Positions 10,255 through 19,025 of a stretch of DNA of 64,000 bases are shown piece after piece. Origin of the DNA: Saprospiraceae bacterium (GTDB lineage Bacteria > Bacteroidota > Bacteroidia > Chitinophagales > Saprospiraceae); contig JALHLK010000001.1 of NCBI GenBank assembly GCA_022844565.1, positions 435,073-499,072 of the forward strand, written 5' to 3'. The notes beneath the pieces were generated by a model. The model worked only from the letters and a program-made list of their open reading frames with translations. It made no database searches and had not been told where the DNA came from. The position numbers and the translations under genes were made by a program. The stretch's first letter is position 1; each line of letters begins with the position of its first letter.

Positions 10255-11202
10255 CTAGTTTAATTTATATTTTGATTGGCTTAATAGCTCTATTTCGACA
10301 TCCAAAACATCACTAAGCATTTTGATTGCTACATCTAATTGTTCTACAGGAATACCTGCTGATATTTTTTTATTGAGTATATCTTCATTACCGATTTCAA
10401 ATTCTACTCCATAGATTTCATTTAGTTTTTTTAATACATCACTTAAACTGGCTTCACTAAATAAAATAGCACCATCTTTCCACGAACTCACGTTTTGAAT
10501 TTTATCTGTTTTTTGTGAAATATTTATTTCTTTTGAATTGGGCACATATCTTACAAAATCACCAGGTTTCAGGTCCTTTGTTTTGATTTTTTCTTCTTTT
10601 GTTACCAATGAAATCTTACCTTCCTCAAGGAATATCTCTACCTTGTCCTTCCTTGAATTTACATTAAAGATGGTACCAAGCACAACAACAGATATATCTT
10701 TTGTGATGACTTCAAATTTTTGCCCCTTTTTAATTCCTTTTTCCACACTAAAGTAGCCTTCTCCGTCTAACCAAACTTTTCTATCATCATTTTCTTCCCA
10801 GTCATTAGAGAAAGTTAGTGATGAGTTTGCGTTAAGAATTACTTTGGACCCATCTGGCAAAATAATCTTTTTATTTTCTGCATAATTGGTCTTGATGTAA
10901 GTTTCATTTGGTTGTAACCATAGAGAAACTGCATATACACTTACGAGCAAAAGGATTACCGCTGCTGCATACTTCCTTGCTAAATGTATAATATTGCTCT
11001 TAGAAGCTTGTTTATCACCTTTACTGATTTCGGGTTGATGTATTTCACTCAAAATACTAGCAAATATTTTATCAGTTTGCTGACCAGTGGGCTTTTCAAG
11101 GTTTTCTATATTTTCTAGATTTTTGTCAATCGATTTGTCAATTCGAGAATAAATAATATTCCTTATATTTTGCGGTAATGAATTGTTTTTATCTGAATTC
11201 AT
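10255..11202 (-). CDS. FecR-family anti-sigma factor
   Basis: The protein has 315 residues. A polar cytoplasmic N-terminus (1-75) is the presumed sigma-binding part, and a single transmembrane helix spans about 79-96. The periplasmic FecR domain is at about 107-205 (KKIILPDGSKVILNANSSLTF ... VWLDGEGYFSV ... VLGTIFNV), followed by a DUF4974 domain at about 247-313. This layout is standard for Bacteroidota anti-sigma regulators that receive a signal from the STN domain of a SusC transporter and release an ECF sigma factor. It is the first gene of the fecR-susC-susD operon. The nearest sigma factor gene is at 2116-2670, at the far, convergent end. Confidence 0.94.
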   Translation of the reverse strand: MNSDKNNSLPQNIRNIIYSRIDKSIDKNLENIENLEKPTGQQTDKIFASILSEIHQPEISKGDKQASKSNIIHLARKYAAAVILLLVSVYAVSLWLQPNETYIKTNYAENKKIILPDGSKVILNANSSLTFSNDWEENDDRKVWLDGEGYFSVEKGIKKGQKFEVITKDISVVVLGTIFNVNSRKDKVEIFLEEGKISLVTKEEKIKTKDLKPGDFVRYVPNSKEINISQKTDKIQNVSSWKDGAILFSEASLSDVLKKLNEIYGVEFEIGNEDILNKKISAGIPVEQLDVAIKMLSDVLDVEIELLSQSKYKLN

Positions 11203-11541
11203 GATTTTTATTTAAATTTTTATCTGGCTAAAAGGGAAGTAATATTCTATATCCAAAACCAAGAATTGTTTTGTTTACTTTGAATTCAATTTTTTTTTAA
11301 AAAAATTCTAAAACACGCGAAAATTATCGTTTTCTGAGCTCTATTTTAGATGTGCGAACATTGCTCGCAAAGAATAATACGTTTAAAACCCTGGGCGAAA
11401 ATATTCCCAATTAACATCTAATAAAGAATATTTATAAGATAGATGCAATAAAATTTCAGAACTAAAAACTTGGATGATAATACCTGCATCTCAGCTTAAA
11501 CCTATCTGTACTCAAACTAACAAACCTGATTCTAATAAAAT
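11203..11541. other. Intergenic region between arginine operon and fecR
   Basis: This 339-bp stretch must carry the end of the arginine operon transcript and the promoter of fecR. I see an AT palindrome at 11288-11307 (T-run followed by A-run flanked by AA/TT) and a weak 5-bp hairpin, TGCGA 11353-11357 with TCGCA 11365-11369. Neither has a convincing terminator tail. No coding region or RNA gene is supported here. Confidence 0.35.
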
Positions 11542-12846
11542 TTAATTAAATTTCTGAGTAATTTTCTCCATCTCCCTCACAATCTCTTCATTGCAAAGTC
11601 TATAAATACTGCCTTCATGTGCATTTTTGTCATCTACTTTAGAGGTTGGTCGTTCATAAGTTCCAGAATTGACGATTTCGCCTACGATTTTGTAGGCATC
11701 TCTAAAAGTGACACCATCTTTTACTAGTTCATTGACACTATCTACGGTATACAGTAGTTTGTACTTTGTGTCATCGAGAACGTTTTCTTTGATTTTGATG
11801 TTTTCCAACATTAGAATGGACATAGTAATACAGGCTTTCATCTCTTCAATTGCTGGAAAAAGAATCTCCTTGGTTAATTGCATTTCTCTGTGATAGCCTG
11901 ATGGTAAATTACTCATGAGCAGGGCAAATTCATTAGGTAAGGCTTGAATTCTATTACATTTCCCTCTGATGAGTTCAAAAACATCGGGGTTCTTTTTGTG
12001 AGGCATGATACTGCTTCCAGTGGTCAAATGATCAGGAAAAGTAATAAATCCAAAATTTTGATTCATGTATAGGCAACAATCCATAGCCATTTTGCCCAAA
12101 GTAAAACCTAAGTAGGATAGGGCAGTGGCTACTGATTTTTCAGCTTTACCCCTAGTCATTTGAGCATAAACTGCATTGTAATTCATGGTTTTAAAACCTA
12201 ATTCTTGCGTCGTCATTGAGCGATTTAAAGGAAAAGTAGAGCCATAACCTGCACCAGAACCTAAGGGGTTTTTATTGACTATATTGTATGATGCCAGTAC
12301 CATTTCTAGATCATCAATTAAGGCTTCTGCATAAGCACCAAACCAAAGTCCGAAGCTTGATGGCATGGCCAACTGAAGATGTGTGTACCCAGGCAGGCTG
12401 TGATTTTTATACTTTTCTGATTGATGCATAAGCACTTTAAATAATGATTCGACATGGTCTTTTAGTTCAAGTATTTGATCTCTCAGGTAAAGTTTTATAT
12501 CAACAGCAACTTGATCATTTCTCGATCTACCACTGTGGATTTTTTTTCCTATGTCTCCTATTTTTTGCACTAATAGATATTCTACCTGAGAATGAACATC
12601 TTCTATACTATCTTCTATGACAAAGTTGCCTTCCTCTACTGCTTGAAGTATTTCCTGCAGGCCTTTAATTGCTGTTTGTGCTTCATCTTTGGTCATTAAT
12701 CCAACTTCACCCAGCATATTGACATGAGCTATTGAGCCAAGGATATCATATTTTGCGAGTAAAACATCAAATATTTTATCATTACCAACCGTAAAATTTT
12801 CTACCAATTGATCGGTACTTGTACCAGCTTTTTGCCAAAGTTTCAT
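11542..12846 (-). CDS. argH: Argininosuccinate lyase
   Basis: The 434-residue protein carries the fumarase/aspartase superfamily signature G277-S-S-I-M-P-x-K-K-N-P, whose serines form the mobile catalytic loop. An upstream motif, IHSGRSRNDQVAVD, is typical of ArgH. The enzyme splits argininosuccinate into arginine and fumarate, the last step of arginine synthesis, in the cytoplasm. It is the last gene of the operon, 10 bp after the M20 deacylase gene, so it completes the pathway encoded by the seven genes before it. Length is slightly shorter than the usual 450-460 residues, but the core motifs are intact. Confidence 0.97.
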   Translation of the reverse strand: MKLWQKAGTSTDQLVENFTVGNDKIFDVLLAKYDILGSIAHVNMLGEVGLMTKDEAQTAIKGLQEILQAVEEGNFVIEDSIEDVHSQVEYLLVQKIGDIGKKIHSGRSRNDQVAVDIKLYLRDQILELKDHVESLFKVLMHQSEKYKNHSLPGYTHLQLAMPSSFGLWFGAYAEALIDDLEMVLASYNIVNKNPLGSGAGYGSTFPLNRSMTTQELGFKTMNYNAVYAQMTRGKAEKSVATALSYLGFTLGKMAMDCCLYMNQNFGFITFPDHLTTGSSIMPHKKNPDVFELIRGKCNRIQALPNEFALLMSNLPSGYHREMQLTKEILFPAIEEMKACITMSILMLENIKIKENVLDDTKYKLLYTVDSVNELVKDGVTFRDAYKIVGEIVNSGTYERPTSKVDDKNAHEGSIYRLCNEEIVREMEKITQKFN

Positions 12847-12856
12847 GCCTAATTAT

Positions 12857-13972
12857 TTATTTACAAACCATTAATATCATTTTCATATACTCTTCTACTC
12901 CCTGCCTAATTTCATCTACAAAGATAAACTCATCAGGTGAATGTGATCTTGCAGAATCGCCAGGGCCAATTTTTAAAGCAGTGATAGGAATTAAAGCTTT
13001 GTCAGAGGTGGTTGGTGACCCATAATAAGTTTTTCCCAAGCGTAAGCCAGTTTTAACGATCTGATGGTCAAGAGCGATCAGAGACGATTTTAAACGCATA
13101 CTTCTTGGTGTGAGCTTTGCTGAACAAAAATTTTGGAGCGTTTCAAGTATTTCTGTAAAAGTATACTGTTCATTTATCCTACAATCTATCACATATTGGC
13201 ATTGATTTGGGACTACGTTATGCGCTTTGTTTTCGGTATTTATAACGGTCACTGAGGTTTTAACGGGACCTAAGAGTTCTGAATTTTTAGGAAATTCGTA
13301 ACTTCTTATCTTTGAGATATCATCTATGGCTTTGTACAACGCTGAGATCCCTTCCTCTCGTGCTGCATGTCCTGCTACTCCTTCACATACTGCATCAATT
13401 ACCATCAAGCCTCGTTCAGCAACTGCCATTTGCATCAATGTTGGTTCTCCGACTATTGCAAAATCATCCTGATGTCCAGTATAAATATTCTTAAACTGAT
13501 CAGAATTAAATACAGCTTCTACTCCATTTTTACCAGATATTTCTTCTTCTGCGCTGGCAATGAGTATTAAGTTATACTTTAAATTGTGTTCGTAAAGGGC
13601 TATAAAACAATGAATAAGAGAAGTAAGGCAACCACCAGCATCATTGCTACCTAATCCATAAAGCTTACCATCTTCATAAATTGCTTTGAGTGGATCTTTT
13701 GTATAATTCGAATTGGCAGGAACAGTGTCGTGGTGTGAGTTTAAAATAATCGAGGGTTTTTGTTGATCAAAATTCTTGGAAAAAGCAATGACATTGTTTT
13801 GGATTTTTAATACTTTTATATCGAATGATTCGATTTCGCTTTGAATCAACTTGGCTACGTTGTCCTCTTGTCTGCTTAATGAAGGTACGGCTATCATTTT
13901 TGCTAAAAAGTCAATAGCTGAATGACTCCAGAAATCAATATTATTATATGATTTTCGTTCCTTCTTCATCAT
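12857..13972 (-). CDS. argE: M20-family acylornithine/acylcitrulline deacylase (ArgE-like)
   Basis: The 371-residue protein has all metal-ligand motifs of M20 amidohydrolases: SHHDTVP (His and Asp), LGSNDAGG (bridging Asp), ASAEEEISG (catalytic Glu pair) and a C-terminal SHSPDEFI (His). In pathways using acylornithine carbamoyltransferase, the deacylase acts on N-acylcitrulline, so this enzyme probably removes the acyl group from N-succinyl- or N-acetyl-citrulline before ArgG. The start overlaps the argB stop by 29 bp. Two adjacent ATG codons (13972 and 13969) are possible starts, and no later ATG suits the family. Acyl specificity is not visible in sequence; it is inferred from the ArgF' residue 90. 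Confidence 0.92.
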   Translation of the reverse strand: MMKKERKSYNNIDFWSHSAIDFLAKMIAVPSLSRQEDNVAKLIQSEIESFDIKVLKIQNNVIAFSKNFDQQKPSIILNSHHDTVPANSNYTKDPLKAIYEDGKLYGLGSNDAGGCLTSLIHCFIALYEHNLKYNLILIASAEEEISGKNGVEAVFNSDQFKNIYTGHQDDFAIVGEPTLMQMAVAERGLMVIDAVCEGVAGHAAREEGISALYKAIDDISKIRSYEFPKNSELLGPVKTSVTVINTENKAHNVVPNQCQYVIDCRINEQYTFTEILETLQNFCSAKLTPRSMRLKSSLIALDHQIVKTGLRLGKTYYGSPTTSDKALIPITALKIGPGDSARSHSPDEFIFVDEIRQGVEEYMKMILMVCK

Positions 13973-14726
13973 TTAGTATTTGAGTTAATTGTTCTGCCTT
14001 CCCAATTTTTACACTTTTCACACCATCATCTATGGCTTTAAAAGCATTATCTAGCTTTGGAATCATTCCGGAGTGGATTGCTCCTAACTCCACATGCTTT
14101 GAATATGCTGCTCTTGTTAATTCCTTTATTACAGACTCTTCGTCATCGACATTTAATAAAACACCTCTTTTTTCAAAGGTATAAATTAATGACACATCAA
14201 AATATGCTGCTAAAGCAACAGCTACTTCTTGTGCTATTGTATCGGCATTTGTATTTAACAATTGACCTTGGCTATCGTGCGTTATTGCACACAATACAGG
14301 AGTAAGGTTTTGATCAATGATGTTTTGCAAAAATTGTCCATTTACACTTTGCACCTCACCAACGTAACCATAGTCAAGCGTAGGGTGTACTCTTTTTTTA
14401 GCAAGTACAACATTCCCATCAGCACCTGATAAACCTACAGCAGTCCTGCCCAATGAATGCAATTTACTTACTATTTTTTTATTAAGTAAGCCTGCATACA
14501 CCATGGTCACAATGTCAAGCGTAGCTTCATCAGTAATCCGTCTGCCATCAATCATTGTCTGAGGGATGTTCATTTTTTCAGCCATCTGAGTAGCAATCTT
14601 GCCACCACCGTGTATGATTACTGAAGTTGTAGGATGTTTTGCTATGTTTTGTAAGAATAATTGAAGCATTGCAGGGCTGTCGACTACATTACCTCCAATT
14701 TTTATTACATTTAAACGTGGTCTCAT
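13944..14726 (-). CDS. argB: N-acyl-glutamate kinase (acetylglutamate kinase family)
   Basis: The protein belongs to the amino acid kinase fold, with VIKIGGN (about 8-13) and the phosphate-binding HGGGK (39-43) near the N-terminus. It phosphorylates N-acyl-glutamate, the second step of the pathway. The frame extends upstream, but the ATG at 14726-14724 is preferred: it overlaps the argF' stop as ATGA (14723-14726), a classic translational coupling, and it places the first beta strand (RLNVIKIGG) at the N-terminus as in the family. That gives 260 residues. Its 3' end overlaps the deacylase gene by 29 bp. Confidence 0.95.
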   Translation of the reverse strand: MRPRLNVIKIGGNVVDSPAMLQLFLQNIAKHPTTSVIIHGGGKIATQMAEKMNIPQTMIDGRRITDEATLDIVTMVYAGLLNKKIVSKLHSLGRTAVGLSGADGNVVLAKKRVHPTLDYGYVGEVQSVNGQFLQNIIDQNLTPVLCAITHDSQGQLLNTNADTIAQEVAVALAAYFDVSLIYTFEKRGVLLNVDDEESVIKELTRAAYSKHVELGAIHSGMIPKLDNAFKAIDDGVKSVKIGKAEQLTQILNDEEGTKII

Positions 14727-15670
14727 CCTTTCAAAATTTCTGATAAAACAGCTTGTGCAGACCAAATTCTATTTTCGGCTTGTAAGCTCACCAAACTATT
14801 TTCACTATCAAGGATTTCATCCGACAACTCTATATTTCTTCGAACGGGTAGACAATGCATGACTTTGGCATTGTTGGTGACTTTCATGTGGTTTTGTGTT
14901 AGCATCCATGAGGTGTCCGTACATTCTACAGCACCATAATTTTTGTATGACGACCAGTTTTTGACATATACGAAATCAGCATTTTTTAAAGCTTCTTTTT
15001 GATCGTGTATGATTCTAGCATCACCTGTGAATTCTTTCGAAAGTTCATATCCTTCTGGATGGGTAATGCAAAACTCTGCTTCTCCCCATGCATTGACCCA
15101 TTGTGCAAAGCTATTGGCTACACAGTGGGGGATAGACTTTATATGAGGCGCCCATGTTAATACAATCTTAGGTCTTTCTGTTTTTTTATGCTCCGTAATC
15201 GTAATGATATCAGCTAAACTTTGAAGCGGATGTAAAGTAGAACTTTCTAAACTTACAATAGGAAGACCCGAATGTTTGATAAATTGCTTGATGATGAGTT
15301 CATTAGCATCTTCTTCTTTATTTTGAAATCTAGGAAAAGCTCTTACTGCCAAAATGTCAAAATATTTTCCGAATACTCTCGCTGCATCTTTAACATGCTC
15401 TACGCTCGTACCATTCATGATGGCTCCATCTTCAAATTCTAAGGCCCAACCTTCGCTGCCTGCATTCAATAAAATAGGCTCTATGCCAAGATTTTTTGCT
15501 GCAATTTGTGTACTTAATCTAGTTCGCATACTTGGATTCATGAAGATACATCCAATTCGTTTGCCTAACCCTAAAGTACTGTCTTTTAATGGATTTGCTT
15601 TATAATGTAAAGCTTTTCGCACCAATAATTTTACATCTTCAACATCTTTTACAGAGATAAATTGCTTCAT
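14723..15670 (-). CDS. argF': N-acylornithine carbamoyltransferase, predicted N-succinyl type
   Basis: The protein has 315 residues. Carbamoyl-phosphate-binding S47-M-R-T-R51, a HPLQSLAD motif and a C-terminal HCLPVRRN motif place it in the aspartate/ornithine carbamoyltransferase family. Overall it looks like the Bacteroides N-succinylornithine and Xanthomonas N-acetylornithine enzymes, not standard ArgF. The specificity position (Glu92 in the Xanthomonas acetyl enzyme, Pro90 in the Bacteroides succinyl enzyme) is Val90 here, in GTSVEHV. From memory of published mutants, replacing that Glu with Pro, Ser, Ala or Val switches acetyl to succinyl use, so succinylornithine is the predicted substrate. 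The gene sits between argD and argB with a 4-bp overlap with argB. Confidence 0.94.
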   Translation of the reverse strand: MKQFISVKDVEDVKLLVRKALHYKANPLKDSTLGLGKRIGCIFMNPSMRTRLSTQIAAKNLGIEPILLNAGSEGWALEFEDGAIMNGTSVEHVKDAARVFGKYFDILAVRAFPRFQNKEEDANELIIKQFIKHSGLPIVSLESSTLHPLQSLADIITITEHKKTERPKIVLTWAPHIKSIPHCVANSFAQWVNAWGEAEFCITHPEGYELSKEFTGDARIIHDQKEALKNADFVYVKNWSSYKNYGAVECTDTSWMLTQNHMKVTNNAKVMHCLPVRRNIELSDEILDSENSLVSLQAENRIWSAQAVLSEILKG

Positions 15671-15679
15671 ATTTACAAA

Positions 15680-16816
15680 TTATGCGTTTAATAATATGGA
15701 ATCCATAGCTTGGAAATATTCATTTATTTCTTGGTCGCCTAGAGCAAGGGAAGGTAATAAACGGATAGCATTTGGTTTTGCGTTTCCTGTAAATATATTA
15801 AATTCTAGAAGTAATCTGTTTCTAAGATCTTTGACTTCATCGCTAGGATCAAAACCAATCATTAATCCCCTTCCTCTTACATCATTCAATTGACTGTAAG
15901 TCTTAAGTTTAGCAATGATTTCTTGACCCTTTACTTTAGCATTTTCAAGCAAATTTTCCTTTTCTATCACTTCTAAAACGGAAATTGCAGCTACACAAGC
16001 CAAGTAACTTCCTCCAAAGGTTGTGCCCAACATCCCATGCTTAGCTTTAAATTGAGGAGCAATAGAAATGGCACCAATTGGATACCCATTACCCATGCCT
16101 TTTGCCATCGTGTATATATCAGCATCTACACCTGCATAATCATGTGCGTAGAAATCACCTGTACGGCCATATCCACATTGTACACTGTCTGCTATGTACA
16201 CACTACCATATTGGTCGCATAAGGCACGGATCGTTTTTAAAAACTCAACATCAGCGACTCTTATACCGCCTACACCTTGTATGCCCTCTACAATTACAGC
16301 AGCTATTTCATTTCCACTTTTTTTAAAGGTATCTTCTAATGCATTAATATCGTTGAAGGGAAGAAATGTAACGTTAGTTGTTTCGTTAATAGGCGCGATG
16401 ATTGCAGGATTATCGGTACATGCTACAGCTAGTGATGTTCTTCCATGAAAACCGCCAGTAAAAGAGATAACCTTTTTTCTATTGGTATGAAAGGAAGCTA
16501 GCTTAAGCGCATTTTCATTGGCCTCAGCTCCAGAATTGATTAAAAAGAGGCTATAATCTGTTTTACCTGATACTTTGCCAAGTAGATCTGCTAACCTCTG
16601 TTGTTGCTCTATAATGATTGAATTAGAATAAAACGAAACTTTATCCAGTTGGTTTTTTAAGTTGTTGACCCAGTGAGGATGAGTATGGCCTATACTGATT
16701 ACTGCATGGCCACCATATAAATCAAGGTACCTTTTGTTGTTTTCATCATAAACGTATGAACCATTTGCATGGCTTATTTTAATTTGGTTAAGTGGGTAAA
16801 CATCAAAAAGTTGCAT
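15680..16816 (-). CDS. argD: N-acylornithine aminotransferase (class III, PLP)
   Basis: The 378-residue class III aminotransferase has the PLP lysine at K239 (YTMAK-GMGNGYP), a GGFHGRT motif near 121-127 and the IADSVQCGYGRTG cofactor region at about 208-220. It interconverts N-acylglutamate semialdehyde and N-acylornithine, the fourth step of the pathway. It lies between argC (18 bp) and argF' (9 bp) in the operon. In a succinyl pathway it would act on the N-succinyl intermediates. The length is a little below the usual about 400 residues, but both ends match the family. Confidence 0.95.
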   Translation of the reverse strand: MQLFDVYPLNQIKISHANGSYVYDENNKRYLDLYGGHAVISIGHTHPHWVNNLKNQLDKVSFYSNSIIIEQQQRLADLLGKVSGKTDYSLFLINSGAEANENALKLASFHTNRKKVISFTGGFHGRTSLAVACTDNPAIIAPINETTNVTFLPFNDINALEDTFKKSGNEIAAVIVEGIQGVGGIRVADVEFLKTIRALCDQYGSVYIADSVQCGYGRTGDFYAHDYAGVDADIYTMAKGMGNGYPIGAISIAPQFKAKHGMLGTTFGGSYLACVAAISVLEVIEKENLLENAKVKGQEIIAKLKTYSQLNDVRGRGLMIGFDPSDEVKDLRNRLLLEFNIFTGNAKPNAIRLLPSLALGDQEINEYFQAMDSILLNA

Positions 16817-16834
16817 TGTCTTTCGTTATTTAAT

Positions 16835-17806
16835 TTAAAAAGAATTGGCTTTGAGCTTTAAACCAATGGTTTCGTCGAGTCCAAATAATAAATTCATATT
16901 CTGGACTGCTTGTCCTGAAGCTCCTTTCAATAAGTTGTCTATGGCAGAATGAATCACCAAATTTCCAGCATGTAGTTCAAGTTGGATGACAGCGTTGTTG
17001 GTATTGACCACTTGTTTGAGGTGAATTGCTGATTTCAAGACGTGGGTAAATGGGTGTTTTTGATAATATTCACTGTATATATCATACAATTCTTCTAAAC
17101 TTCGCTTAGTCTTTACCTGACTTGAAATGAAAATACCTCTTGTAAAATCTCCTCGCCAAGGCACGAAGTTGACAATAGGATTATCATCTTTTTTAAGTTG
17201 AAGTAAAGATTGATGTATTTCTCCTATATGTTGATGTGTCAGTGTTTTATATGCCTGTATATTATTGGCTCGCCAAGAAAAATGTCCTGTAGAACTGAGT
17301 GATTGTCCAGCTCCCGTTGACCCGGTAATTCCAGTAGTATACACTTCACTGACTTCTCCCAAAGCGGCAAGTGGTAATAAGCCAAGTTGGATAGCTGTTG
17401 CAAAACATCCCGGATTAGCGATATTTGTTGCTTGTTTGATTGCTTCTTTTTGCAATTCTGGAAGTCCGTAAATAAAAGTTCTTTCTCCAATTTTTGAATC
17501 CTCATGTAATCTAAAATCATTTCCTAAATCAATGATTTTAATATGATTAGGTATGCTTACTTCATCTAAATATTGAATAGCTTGTCCGTGACCACTGCAT
17601 GTGAAAATTACATCTACATCATCAATCAACTTGTCTGAAAAAATTAAATCAGATCCCAATAAATCATCATGTACACTTGAAATCAGATTACCAGCATTAC
17701 TCTTACTATTAACAAATTGGATATGGACATCAGGGTGATTGGTAAGAATTCTTAGTAATTCACCTCCCGTGTACCCAGCACCTCCTATGATCCCAACTTT
17801 AATCAT
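16835..17806 (-). CDS. argC: N-acyl-gamma-glutamyl-phosphate reductase
   Basis: The 323-residue protein begins with the NADP-binding motif GGAGYTGGEL (about 8-17). The catalytic cysteine is C134 in NPGCFATAIQLGLLPL, and a HQHIGEI segment is typical of the substrate-binding region. It reduces N-acylglutamyl phosphate to the semialdehyde, the third step. It is separated from argG by a single base, which implies co-translation. The length is in the range of the short type-1 ArgC enzymes. Confidence 0.96.
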   Translation of the reverse strand: MIKVGIIGGAGYTGGELLRILTNHPDVHIQFVNSKSNAGNLISSVHDDLLGSDLIFSDKLIDDVDVIFTCSGHGQAIQYLDEVSIPNHIKIIDLGNDFRLHEDSKIGERTFIYGLPELQKEAIKQATNIANPGCFATAIQLGLLPLAALGEVSEVYTTGITGSTGAGQSLSSTGHFSWRANNIQAYKTLTHQHIGEIHQSLLQLKKDDNPIVNFVPWRGDFTRGIFISSQVKTKRSLEELYDIYSEYYQKHPFTHVLKSAIHLKQVVNTNNAVIQLELHAGNLVIHSAIDNLLKGASGQAVQNMNLLFGLDETIGLKLKANSF

Positions 17807-17807
17807 A

Positions 17808-19004
17808 TCAATTTAATTCATTCACTTTGTGATAGATAGACACTTGATTGCCAAATATTTTTGTAAATCCTCTTACATCATCTCCTGTCCAACCTTTATT
17901 CATTTCACCATAGCTGCCAAACTTACTGCTCATCAAATCATGTGCTGACTCGATGCCTATGATCTGATATCGATAAGGCTCTAATTTAATGAAAACATCA
18001 CCTGTGACAAACTTTTGTGAACTTTCAAAAAATGCCTCAATATCTCTCATCACAGGATCCAAGATTTGCCCTTCGTGAAGCCAATTGCCGTAGAAGAGAG
18101 CCAATTGATCTTTGTGTGCTAATTGCCATTTTGTCAATGTGTGCTTTTCTAAAGCGTGATGTGCTTTTATGATAAGCACAGGTGCGGCTGCTTCAAAACC
18201 AACCCTACCTTTTATTCCAATGATGGTATCACCCACATGAATGTCTCGACCAATTCCAAAAGGAGCAGCTATTTCCGTCAATGCTTTGATGGCATCAATG
18301 GGATGTGCAAATTTTTGGTTATTGATTCCAGATATTTGTCCGTTTACAAAGCTAATTTTTACTTCCTCAGCCACTGATTTAGTGACTTGCGTTGGCCAAG
18401 CTTCATCAGGTAAAGCACCTTTGGATGTCAAAGTTTCTCTTCCGCCGACACTCGTACCCCAAAGCCCTTTATTGATAGAATACACAGCTTTATTGAAGTT
18501 CATATCAACACCCTTAGCTTTTAGGTAAGTGATTTCTTCTTCTCGGCTCAATTTTAAGTCTCTGATTGGTGTCAAAACTTGCACATCAGGTATCATAATA
18601 TTGAAGATCATATCAAATCTCACTTGATCATTTCCTGCTCCAGTACTTCCGTGTGCTACTTTCTTAGTACCTAATTTAACAGCGTGTTCTGCGATGTGCA
18701 TAGCTTGCATCAATCTTTCTGCACTGACACTGAGCGGGTAAGTGTTATTTTTTAATACATTACCCATCACCAAGTATTTGATGATTCTATCGTAATAACT
18801 TTGTACAGCGTCATAGGTCGTATGTGAAGTTACGCCCAAATTATAAGCATGCTCTTCCACTCGTTTTAATTCCTCACTTGTAAAACCACCTGTATTTACT
18901 ATAATCGAGTGTACTTCATATCCTAAATCCTCAGCCAAATATTTTACACAATAAGTAGTGTCTAAACCACCGCTAAAACCTAATACTATTTTCTCTTTTG
19001 ACAT
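17808..19004 (-). CDS. argG: Argininosuccinate synthase
   Basis: The 398-residue protein has the N-type ATP pyrophosphatase P-loop S11-G-G-L-D-T16 right after the start. Family landmarks follow, such as HGSTGAGNDQVRFD in the middle. It joins citrulline and aspartate using ATP. The gene is second in the operon, 21 bp after the GNAT gene and one base before argC. Everything expected of a functional ArgG is present. Confidence 0.97.
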   Translation of the reverse strand: MSKEKIVLGFSGGLDTTYCVKYLAEDLGYEVHSIIVNTGGFTSEELKRVEEHAYNLGVTSHTTYDAVQSYYDRIIKYLVMGNVLKNNTYPLSVSAERLMQAMHIAEHAVKLGTKKVAHGSTGAGNDQVRFDMIFNIMIPDVQVLTPIRDLKLSREEEITYLKAKGVDMNFNKAVYSINKGLWGTSVGGRETLTSKGALPDEAWPTQVTKSVAEEVKISFVNGQISGINNQKFAHPIDAIKALTEIAAPFGIGRDIHVGDTIIGIKGRVGFEAAAPVLIIKAHHALEKHTLTKWQLAHKDQLALFYGNWLHEGQILDPVMRDIEAFFESSQKFVTGDVFIKLEPYRYQIIGIESAHDLMSSKFGSYGEMNKGWTGDDVRGFTKIFGNQVSIYHKVNELN

Positions 19005-19025
19005 TCAAGTTTTGATTTGCTTCGA

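Noticed and set aside
11288-11307. AT palindrome as terminator of the arginine operon
   Set aside because: It consists only of A-T pairs, lies over 230 bp from the argH stop and would be a very weak hairpin.
14727-14765. Longer N-terminus for argB
   Set aside because: The extra 13 residues lie within the argF' coding end and precede the usual first strand; the ATGA overlap at 14723-14726 is the better start.
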